From assembly GCA_902496775.1 (NCBI GenBank), contig CABVCF010000095.1:1-6594 (forward strand): 6,594 nt of DNA. Direction: 5' to 3'. The notes under the pieces were generated by a model. It did not search any database, was not told the origin of the DNA, and was given only the letters and a program-made list of their open reading frames with translations. This document shows positions 1 to 6,148 of this stretch, one piece after another. The first letter of the stretch is position 1, and each line of letters opens with the position of its first letter. This DNA is from an uncultured Collinsella sp. (GTDB taxonomy: Bacteria; Actinomycetota; Coriobacteriia; Coriobacteriales; Coriobacteriaceae). The translations under genes were made by a program, and so were the position numbers.

Positions 1-1499
1 GCAACGCCCTCATCAGCGGCAGGCCACGCAGCATGGGCAACGGCGCCGGGCGTAAAGCCCGTCTCCTTGGGCGCCGCCGCGTGCATGGCAGTCAGGGTCG
101 CCGTCAGCACGTCCATGGCGGCATCGAGCACGGCAGCATTCGCATACAGCGTACCGTCCGAGCCCGCAAGCTCGCGCACAACACCTCGCGCCACCAACTC
201 GTTCAGCGCGGCATCGGCCTCACCGGAAACAAGATCGAGCGCCGCGGCGACGTCGGCGACCGCGACTGGCAACGTCTGCAGCGCTAGCCACGCGTCCACA
301 CCAGCGACGGCATCGCCGGTCTCAAGCGCTGCAAGCAGCGTGCACTCCCCCGCCGAGAGCTCGCGCGAGCGACGGCAGCGCGAAAGCAGCACACGCCCGC
401 CGCCAATAAGCATCACGGGCGAATAGGACAGCACCACAGCATGGTCCCCGGCACGCAGCGGCAGCGAGTTTTCCAAGCGCACCTGAACAATACGGGTCTC
501 GCCCACCGCCATGGGGGCCTCGCCCTCCATAAGCATGATGCGGCCGACAACCTCGGCTGTACCCGCCATCACGTGCACACGCGCACCCGACTCGAGCACA
601 CGCGGCTTGGCCCCCTCGCGACCCAAGTAAGTGAACGTCATCATAAAGCGCAACGTCTGACCAAAGCGGTCCGCCACGCCCAGCATCTCGCCACGGTCAA
701 GCGCCGCGACACCGTCACCAACCAGGTTGAGCGCCACGCGTTGCCCAGGCAGCGCGCGCGGCGTATCGCCATGCACCTGAATCCCGCGGACACGGCAGAC
801 CGTACGCGACGGCAAAGCCATCAGCTCGTCGCCCACCGCAACCGGCGCATCGTGCAACGTTCCCGTCACCACGGTACCGGCGCCCTTGATCGTAAAGCAG
901 CGGTCAATCGGCAGGCGCGGCGCGGCATCACTCCGCTCGACACGGTCGCGGCAGGCATCCCAGCAGGCACTTACCTGCTCGTCGAGCACCGCAAGCAGCC
1001 CGTCGATCCCCTCGCCCGTCTTAGACGACACGGGCACAATCGGCGCGCCTGCAAACACGGTACCCGACAAAAAGTCATCGACATCGAGCTCGGCAAGCTC
1101 GGTCATCTCGGCATCGGCCAGGTCGCACATGGTCAGCGCGACCACCATATGCGTTACACCCAGCAACTCCAGCACATGCACGTGCTCGCGCGTCTGCGGC
1201 ATCACGCCCTCCACGGCAGAGACCACCAGCACGGCAACGTCGATGCCCGTCGCACCCTGCACCATGGCGCGCAGATAATGGGCATGCCCCGGCACGTCGA
1301 CCAGGCCGACGATCTTGCCGCTCGGCAGCGCCAGCTCGCCAAAGCCCAGCTCCACGGTCATACCGCGACGGCGCTCGACCTCAAGGCGATCGGGATTCTT
1401 GCCGGTCAGCGCCTCGATCAGCGCCGACTTACCGTGGTCGACGTGGCCCGCCGTGCCAACGATAACGGGACACTCCACCAGCGCCTGAACCTCACTCAT
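1..1499 (-). CDS. selB: Selenocysteine-specific elongation factor SelB, 3' end cut by window edge
   Basis: SelB is the cytoplasmic GTPase that binds Sec-tRNA(Sec) and delivers it to the ribosome at UGA codons marked by a SECIS hairpin. Translating the minus strand from the ATG at 1499 gives 499 codons with no stop before the window edge. The GTPase domain is clear: G1 GHVDHGKS (residues 18-25), G2 RGMTVELG (45-52), G3 DVPGH (68-72) and a G5-like SSKTG (158-162). The G4 position reads TMCD (123-126), where a lysine (TKxD or NKxD) is expected. Beta-barrel domains follow, with FTIKGAGTVVTGTL as a family landmark, then LIGGGRVL (364-371) and the start of the winged-helix region from about residue 375. 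E. coli SelB has 614 residues, so roughly 110-140 residues, including the SECIS-binding end, lie outside the window. The start overlaps the selA stop (ATGA), implying translational coupling. Family identity is near certain; activity cannot be judged without the C-terminus. Confidence 0.96.
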   Translation of the reverse strand, partial: MSEVQALVECPVIVGTAGHVDHGKSALIEALTGKNPDRLEVERRRGMTVELGFGELALPSGKIVGLVDVPGHAHYLRAMVQGATGIDVAVLVVSAVEGVMPQTREHVHVLELLGVTHMVVALTMCDLADAEMTELAELDVDDFLSGTVFAGAPIVPVSSKTGEGIDGLLAVLDEQVSACWDACRDRVERSDAAPRLPIDRCFTIKGAGTVVTGTLHDAPVAVGDELMALPSRTVCRVRGIQVHGDTPRALPGQRVALNLVGDGVAALDRGEMLGVADRFGQTLRFMMTFTYLGREGAKPRVLESGARVHVMAGTAEVVGRIMLMEGEAPMAVGETRIVQVRLENSLPLRAGDHAVVLSYSPVMLIGGGRVLLSRCRRSRELSAGECTLLAALETGDAVAGVDAWLALQTLPVAVADVAAALDLVSGEADAALNELVARGVVRELAGSDGTLYANAAVLDAAMDVLTATLTAMHAAAPKETGFTPGAVAHAAWPAADEGV

Positions 1500-2953
1500 C
1501 GAGCAATCGCCTTCTCAACGCATGCGGCAAGCGTCGATGCCGCCGTCTCGATATCGCGGTCGCCCACAAGCGTACGGACGTCAAACAAAATGCGATCGTG
1601 CGAAGTTCGCGTGACGACCGGCGTGTCGAAGTCCTGGACAAGCGAGCGCTTGAGCGCGTCGACGGACAGGCGCCCGTCGACCGGGCAGACGGCCACGCAC
1701 ATGGTGGGCAGCTCGACGGTAGGCAGCGAACCACCACCGGGAGTCGACGACTCCTCGACGATCTCCACCTGAACGGCGCACGGGCAGCCAGCCTTATCGA
1801 GCCCGGCGGCCATGCGATCGCGGAGCTTGCGGGCACGACGCTCCAGATGAGCCTGCGGAAGCGTGAGCATGTTGAGCACCGGCACCTCACGATGGGCCAC
1901 ATCCGCCCCGTCCATGTAAATGCGCAGTGTAGCCTCGAGCGCCGCCAGTGCAAGCTTGCCCGGGCGCAGGGCACGCATAAGCGGATGCGACCCGCAGGCC
2001 TGGACCAGATCGCGACGGCCCATGATAATGCCCGCCTGTGCGGCACCGAGCAGTTTATCACCCGAGCACGACACGATATCGAGCCCCGCCGAAACCGAAG
2101 CCGGCGTGGTTTCTTCGCCGCCGCGCACCAAGATGTCGTCGGGCAACAGCGCGCCCGACCCCTGGTCCTCGTAGAACAGCAGGCCATGCTTGTGGGCCAG
2201 AGCAGCAAGCTCCCGAGAGCCTACCTCCTCGTGAAAGCCCTCGATGCGATAGTTGGAAGGATGGACCTTGAGGATCATGGCCGTATCGGGTGTGATGGCT
2301 TGCTCATAATCTGCCAGGTGCGTGCGGTTGGTGGCGCCGACCTCGACGAGTTTGGCGCCCGAAGCCGCCATGACATCGGGGATGCGGAAGCTGCCGCCAA
2401 TCTCGACAAGCTCGCCGCGGCTGACGATGACCTCTTTACCCGCGGCATGGGTGGCAAGCACCAGCAGCACCGCGGCGGCATTGTTGTTGACCACGAGCGC
2501 GTCCTCGGCACCGGTGAGTGAGCGGATCAGCTGCGCGGCGTGCTCCTTGCGCGACCCGCGCGAACAGGTGTCGACGCTGTACTCGAGCGTGCTATACCCG
2601 CGCGCGACCTCGGCCACGGCTTTGGCAGCTGATTCCGCGAGCGGGGCGCGACCCAAGTTGGTATGGATAACCACACCCGTGGCGTTGACGGCGGGACGCA
2701 GGCTCGGCAGCGCGGAGCGATGCGCACGCCACTCGATGGCCGAGGCCAGCTCGCGCTTGGAACGCGGGGCGGCGCCGGCACGAATCGCGGCGCGCTCCTC
2801 ATCGAGCTCGGCCGTGACGGCGGCATGCACCACCGCGTCGCAGGTCTCCCCCGCCGCCTTCACTACCGGCCACTCGGCAAGCAGCTCGTTGACGGAAGGA
2901 ATGGCGCGCAGGCGGGCGCGCACCTCATCGGACATGTTCTGGCTATCGCTCAT
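1496..2953 (-). CDS. selA: L-seryl-tRNA(Sec) selenium transferase SelA
   Basis: SelA is a cytoplasmic, PLP-dependent enzyme that converts seryl-tRNA(Sec) to selenocysteyl-tRNA(Sec) using selenophosphate. The 485-residue product is slightly longer than the 463-residue E. coli enzyme. Visible signatures are the N-terminal SVNELLAEWP segment (20-29), NATGVVIHTNLGRAPL (90-105), SRGSRKEHAA (131-140), the VNNNAAAVLL cofactor-pocket stretch (155-164), EDQGSG (262-267) and CSGDKLLGAAQAGII (296-310). Lys300 is the expected Schiff-base lysine, equivalent to E. coli Lys295. The ATG at 2953 is preferred because AAAGG lies six bases upstream; the internal Met7 has no comparable site. It overlaps selB by four bases and follows the molybdoenzyme gene after a 76-base gap that may hold its own promoter. 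The stop codon is TGA, the codon its product helps to recode, but nothing suggests readthrough. No selD or selC is present here, so they must lie elsewhere if the pathway is complete. Confidence 0.97.
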   Translation of the reverse strand: MSDSQNMSDEVRARLRAIPSVNELLAEWPVVKAAGETCDAVVHAAVTAELDEERAAIRAGAAPRSKRELASAIEWRAHRSALPSLRPAVNATGVVIHTNLGRAPLAESAAKAVAEVARGYSTLEYSVDTCSRGSRKEHAAQLIRSLTGAEDALVVNNNAAAVLLVLATHAAGKEVIVSRGELVEIGGSFRIPDVMAASGAKLVEVGATNRTHLADYEQAITPDTAMILKVHPSNYRIEGFHEEVGSRELAALAHKHGLLFYEDQGSGALLPDDILVRGGEETTPASVSAGLDIVSCSGDKLLGAAQAGIIMGRRDLVQACGSHPLMRALRPGKLALAALEATLRIYMDGADVAHREVPVLNMLTLPQAHLERRARKLRDRMAAGLDKAGCPCAVQVEIVEESSTPGGGSLPTVELPTMCVAVCPVDGRLSVDALKRSLVQDFDTPVVTRTSHDRILFDVRTLVGDRDIETAASTLAACVEKAIAR

Positions 2954-2959
2954 GTGCGG

Positions 2960-2964
2960 CCTTT
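2960..2964 (-). promoter_or_regulatory. Ribosome binding site of selA
   Basis: The minus strand reads AAAGG, then six bases (CCGCAC), then the ATG at 2953. This purine core and spacing support the 485-residue SelA start over the internal methionine at 2935. Confidence 0.6.
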
Positions 2965-2999
2965 CAAAACCAAAGGTGAATCAATCGTTCGAATGTCAA

Positions 3000-3029
3000 A
3001 CTATCAGCCAATTCGATCAGCTGAGTCAA
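3000..3029 (-). promoter_or_regulatory. Possible sigma-70-type promoter for selA-selB
   Basis: Immediately after the molybdoenzyme stop, the minus strand carries TTGACT (3024-3029, five of six to the -35 consensus). An 18-base spacer follows, then GATAGT (3000-3005, four of six to the -10 consensus). The gap is visibly more AT-rich than the coding DNA around it. Transcription would start near 2993, giving a leader of about 40 bases before selA. A second TTGACA (2994-2999) overlaps the end of the -10 but has no convincing -10 of its own. I see no T-run terminator after the molybdoenzyme gene, so readthrough into selA is also possible. Confidence 0.35.
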
Positions 3030-5147
3030 TTACTCGCTATTATCCTCGCGTGCCGCGATCTTTTCCACGCGAACGGCGTTTTCCTGGGTGAGCGCAGCGC
3101 CCGTCAACGGGTCCCAACGCAACGGCGTATGGTCGAGCGGGCCCACGCCCAAGGCTTGAGCGCCACCGGCATCGGCGCCAAACGAACGCCCGCCGGGAGC
3201 GGCCGAGGTGAAGATGCACGCCGGATGCAGATAGGGCGTCGTCTCCACGCGCACGCGGTCGCGGCCCATGTCGCTCACGAGTTCGACGATCTCGCCGTCG
3301 GCGATGCCCATGTGCGCAGCAGCATCGGCATTCATCTGCACGGCATCCAGGTCCGACCCAGCCTCGGCGGCACCTTGGGCCGCGAGCCTGCGCGAGGTAT
3401 GCGACTCAAAGGGACGGTTGCCGCTAATGAGGCGAAACATCCCCGGGCCAGGCTCCACCATGGGAGCGATCCAGTTGGGTACACAACCCAGGCCGGCTCG
3501 TTCCCATACGTCGCTTGCCAGCGCAATTTTGCCGCCATCCAGGGGAATCGCCGGCTCACCCGTGCGCGACGGCAGCGGCACGCCCGTATCGGCCCAGCCG
3601 CGCTCCTTGAGCTCGTCCAGATCGATCCCAAAAGGCGCCACCTGGGCAGCCGCCAGATCGTCAGACGTAAACTGGAAATACTCGCCCACGCCACACGCCT
3701 GCGCCAGACCGGCAAAAATCTCCCGACCGGGACGTGTGCCGTCATGCTGCACGGGCAGCACGGCGTTGCGGTAGAACACGCGCGAATCGTTGGCGCCCAC
3801 GACTGTGCCCACACCGCGGTCGGCCTCCAGATACGTCACGTCGGGCAGCACGAAGTCAGAAGCACGCGCCGTCTCGGACCAGCGAATATCAATCGTCACA
3901 AGCAAGTCGAGCTGCTGCAAAATACCCAACCAAGCCTGTGCATTGCCATAGCCCGCACCGGGGTTACTGGCATAGACGATGAGCCCACGCAAATCGCCGG
4001 CAAGAATCGACTGACCGATGGTCGTGCACAGCCCGCGCACCGGATCGACCAGTGGATAGCGCTCGGACCCCAGCTTGGACTCGCGCGGCACCGGCGGCGT
4101 CGCAAAACGTGCGGGATCGAGGTCGCCCAACAAAAGCGACGTGGGCGGGTTGAGCGCACCGCCCGCATGCCCGATACAGCCCAGCAGCACATCGACCAAG
4201 CAGATAGCGCGCGCGGTCTGGGTGCTATTGGCATACGCGATACCGATGCCACCGTGAAAGCCCGCATCCACCACGGCGGCAGGCGCGGCGGCAGCGAGAT
4301 CGCGCGCCGTGGCGACAATCTCTGCGGCCGGCACGTCGCACATCGACTCGGCCCACTCGGGCGTCCAAGCACGGGCCGCCTGCGCCAGCTCGTCAAAACC
4401 CGTGGTATAGCGGGCAACGAACTCGTGGTCGTACAAGTCCTCGGCAATCAGCACGTGGGCGATGCCCAGCAGTAGTGCCAAATCGCAGCCCGGGCGCACG
4501 CGCAGCCAGCGGTCGGCAAGCGCGGCGGAGCCGCTGCGCCGGGGGTCGACCACGATAATCTTCGCCCCGCGCCGGCGCGCATCGTTGAGCGCATCGACGG
4601 CCCCCATCGTCGATGAATCGACGATGGAACGCCCCAGGTACATGATGCAGTCGGTATGTGCCAGGTCGGAGGCGGGGCTATAGCCCAGGCTGTGTTCCCA
4701 ACCGGTAAGTCGGCTTACCTCGCAGGCGCCATCGGCACCGTACACGTTGGGCGAGCCCAGCGCATGCATAAAGCGATACGCCCAGTAGCGGTCGAACGAG
4801 GGCACGCCGAGCGTCATGCCCAGCGCACGAGGCCCGTGCTCGTCAACAATCCCCAAAAGGCGCTCGGCAATCTGGGCAAACGCCTCGTCCCAGGAAATCG
4901 CATCGAACCCCGAGCCATCCTGGCGGCGTCGCATGGGGTGCATGATGCGGTCGCGCTCGTCAAACGGCATTGCCAGGCGATGCCGTCCGCGGGCGCACAG
5001 GGCTCGTGCCGCGCACGGATGCCCCGGCACCGGCAACTCGGCCACCACACGCCCATCCTCAACATGGGCCGCAAAGGCGCAATCGGCATAGCATCCCCCG
5101 CATGTGGTCACCACGGCGCGACCGTCACGCTTCACAGCAGATGCCAT
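3030..5147 (-). CDS. Molybdopterin oxidoreductase, DMSO-reductase superfamily, thiosulfate/polysulfide reductase-like, substrate unknown
   Basis: This is a 705-residue catalytic subunit of the bis-pterin Mo/W enzyme superfamily. An N-terminal 4Fe-4S motif, C16-x2-C19-x3-C23 with C51 in LCARG, is followed by the pterin-binding domains. Cys142 (codon at 4722-4724, TGC) sits where E. coli FdhF has Sec140 and is the probable metal ligand. The next residue is Glu143, not the histidine typical of formate dehydrogenases, and LCARG has Arg where FdhF has an electron-transfer Lys. The stretch SETARASDFVLPDVTYLEA, the later FRLISGNRPFESHTSRR and the C-terminal DPLTG-x-A ending resemble the PhsA/PsrA branch. 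No Tat signal is visible, so it is probably cytoplasmic. The ATG at 5147 is chosen for its AAAGGGG site eight bases upstream; a 22-residue longer reading starts at a TTG inside the upstream terminator. No iron-sulfur or membrane subunit adjoins it. Superfamily is certain; thiosulfate reductase, formate dehydrogenase-like or acetylene hydratase-like roles are all unproven. Confidence 0.9.
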   Translation of the reverse strand: MASAVKRDGRAVVTTCGGCYADCAFAAHVEDGRVVAELPVPGHPCAARALCARGRHRLAMPFDERDRIMHPMRRRQDGSGFDAISWDEAFAQIAERLLGIVDEHGPRALGMTLGVPSFDRYWAYRFMHALGSPNVYGADGACEVSRLTGWEHSLGYSPASDLAHTDCIMYLGRSIVDSSTMGAVDALNDARRRGAKIIVVDPRRSGSAALADRWLRVRPGCDLALLLGIAHVLIAEDLYDHEFVARYTTGFDELAQAARAWTPEWAESMCDVPAAEIVATARDLAAAAPAAVVDAGFHGGIGIAYANSTQTARAICLVDVLLGCIGHAGGALNPPTSLLLGDLDPARFATPPVPRESKLGSERYPLVDPVRGLCTTIGQSILAGDLRGLIVYASNPGAGYGNAQAWLGILQQLDLLVTIDIRWSETARASDFVLPDVTYLEADRGVGTVVGANDSRVFYRNAVLPVQHDGTRPGREIFAGLAQACGVGEYFQFTSDDLAAAQVAPFGIDLDELKERGWADTGVPLPSRTGEPAIPLDGGKIALASDVWERAGLGCVPNWIAPMVEPGPGMFRLISGNRPFESHTSRRLAAQGAAEAGSDLDAVQMNADAAAHMGIADGEIVELVSDMGRDRVRVETTPYLHPACIFTSAAPGGRSFGADAGGAQALGVGPLDHTPLRWDPLTGAALTQENAVRVEKIAAREDNSE

Positions 5148-5155
5148 CTCGATTA

Positions 5156-5162
5156 CCCCTTT
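5156..5162 (-). promoter_or_regulatory. Ribosome binding site that fixes the molybdoenzyme start
   Basis: The minus strand reads AAAGGGG, then eight bases (TAATCGAG), then the ATG at 5147. It is the only Shine-Dalgarno-like match near the candidate starts. The ATG at 5165 and the TTG at 5213 have none, which excludes a hydrophobic leader that the longer reading would add. Confidence 0.75.
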
Positions 5163-5211
5163 CATCAGCCAAACACAACAGACCAAAAGCCCGGCAACGA
5201 GCCCCAGACCC

Positions 5212-5247
5212 AAAAAGCCTCCCGCACGGCAACGCCCCGCGGGAGGC
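5212..5247 (-). terminator. Intrinsic terminator after the FocA-like gene
   Basis: A perfect nine-base inverted repeat, GCCTCCCGC (5217-5225) and GCGGGAGGC (5239-5247), surrounds a 13-base loop. On the minus strand the hairpin is followed directly by five T residues (5212-5216). It lies 22 bases beyond the channel stop codon, so it terminates the protease-channel transcript and separates it from the molybdoenzyme gene. On the plus strand there is no T-run, so it acts in one direction. Confidence 0.85.
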
Positions 5248-5269
5248 CCAACGTCAAACAGACGGCACC

Positions 5270-6109
5270 TTACGCCTCGGACTTCTTGGCGTAGACAAAC
5301 CAGTAGCCGAGCGCGATCAGAACCGCACCGCCCACGATGTTGCCCAGCGTGGCGGCGGATAGGTTAAACGCAATACCCGCGACGTTGAGCGCATCGGCCC
5401 CGGCAACCTTGGCACCATAGCCGCATGCATGCATCACGGCGCCCATAGGCAAAAAGTACATGTTGGCGACGCAGTGCTCAAAACCGCAGGCCACAAAGGC
5501 AGCGATGGGCAGCAGAATGCCCACAACCTTATCGACTACGGTCTTGCCGGCGGTACCGATCCACACGGCAAGGCACACAAAGATGTTGCACAGGATGCCG
5601 CGGAAGAAGATCGTCACCCAGTCGATCGTCACCTTGCCGGCGGCGACGCTCACCATGGAATTGGCGACCGCCTCGCCGTTGAGCTTGTAAATGCCGGCCA
5701 TGTACACCAAGAAGACGATGAACAGAGCGCCGACAAAATTGCCGATCCACACGACGACCCAGGCCTTGAGCATCTGGACCAGCGTGATCTTTTTGCTCTT
5801 GAGCGCGCAGACCATAAGCGAATTGCCGGTAAACAGCTCGGCGCCGCACACCAGCACCAGCACCAGGCCCAGGCAAAAGCACAGGCCGCCCACGACGCGC
5901 TGGGCACCCCAGCCCAGCGTGCTGTCGCTCAAAAACACCGTAAAGAACAGGCCGCCGAAGGCGATAAACGCGCCGGCGAACATTGCCAACAGAAAGGCCT
6001 TAGCGACCGGCAGGTTAGCCTTGGTCACGCCGGCGGCCTCGGTCTTGGCCTCGATCGCGACGGGCGCCAGGCAATCGGGAGCGGGGTACTCCACCTTGGA
6101 ATCTGCCAT
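5270..6109 (-). CDS. focA: Formate/nitrite transporter family channel, FocA-like
   Basis: This 279-residue polytopic inner-membrane protein belongs to the pentameric FNT family, which moves formate, nitrite or hydrosulfide. Six hydrophobic segments are visible, beginning near residues 35-60, 72-90, 117-138, 165-186, 195-208 and 250-275. Signature features are GAELFTGN (89-96) at the omega loop, GILCNIFVCLAVW (171-183), Lys159 and GFEHCVANM (209-217), whose His212 corresponds to the central pore histidine His209 of E. coli FocA. The N-terminal stretch with APVAIEAKTEAAGVTKA aligns with the FocA N-terminal helix (LPAAMAKVAEEAGVYKA) that gates the pore and contacts pyruvate formate-lyase, favouring formate over nitrite. 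The omega loop TGN differs from the TST of E. coli FocA, so specificity is not certain. The ATG at 6109 is supported by a purine-rich site upstream; an in-frame TTG at 6142 is less likely. It lies 39 bases after a HycI-type protease gene and is followed by a terminator. Confidence 0.92.
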   Translation of the reverse strand: MADSKVEYPAPDCLAPVAIEAKTEAAGVTKANLPVAKAFLLAMFAGAFIAFGGLFFTVFLSDSTLGWGAQRVVGGLCFCLGLVLVLVCGAELFTGNSLMVCALKSKKITLVQMLKAWVVVWIGNFVGALFIVFLVYMAGIYKLNGEAVANSMVSVAAGKVTIDWVTIFFRGILCNIFVCLAVWIGTAGKTVVDKVVGILLPIAAFVACGFEHCVANMYFLPMGAVMHACGYGAKVAGADALNVAGIAFNLSAATLGNIVGGAVLIALGYWFVYAKKSEA

Positions 6110-6115
6110 GTCAAT

Positions 6116-6127
6116 CACTTCTTTCCT
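6116..6127 (-). promoter_or_regulatory. Ribosome binding site that fixes the FocA-like start
   Basis: The minus strand carries AGGAAAGAAGTG followed by six bases before the ATG at 6109. The site falls between the TTG at 6142 and the ATG, so it supports the 279-residue form over the version extended by 11 residues. Confidence 0.6.
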
Positions 6128-6148
6128 ATTCAGCAGAGGCAAGCGCTG

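Noticed and set aside
441..1772. Plus-strand open frame of 443 codons opposite selB and the end of selA
   Set aside because: Its composition is dominated by His, Arg and Gln, it shows no domain, and it lies fully antisense to SelB with its intact GTPase motifs.
3003..3023. Short inverted repeat TCAGC...GCTGA as an operator or terminator
   Set aside because: It has only a five-base stem with an 11-base loop and no T-run, so it is within chance expectation.
2954..3029. A selC tRNA(Sec) gene near selAB
   Set aside because: The gap is 76 bases, too short for the roughly 90-100 base tRNA(Sec), and no cloverleaf or T-arm was seen. The 122-base gap at 5148-5269 is occupied by a terminator and a leader.
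2322..4475. Long plus-strand open frame of 717 codons opposite selA and the molybdoenzyme
   Set aside because: It is antisense to two well-supported genes, spans their junction, and its product is rich in Arg, Ala and Ser without recognisable domains. This is typical of GC-rich shadow frames.
5148..5213. A 22-residue hydrophobic N-terminal extension of the molybdoenzyme that looks like a signal segment
   Set aside because: It starts at TTG inside the terminator T-run, has no ribosome binding site, and includes the untranslated leader and Shine-Dalgarno region of the better ATG at 5147.
6110..6142. An 11-residue N-terminal extension of the FocA-like protein
   Set aside because: The start is TTG, and the purine-rich ribosome binding site lies within the extension, in the right place for the ATG at 6109.
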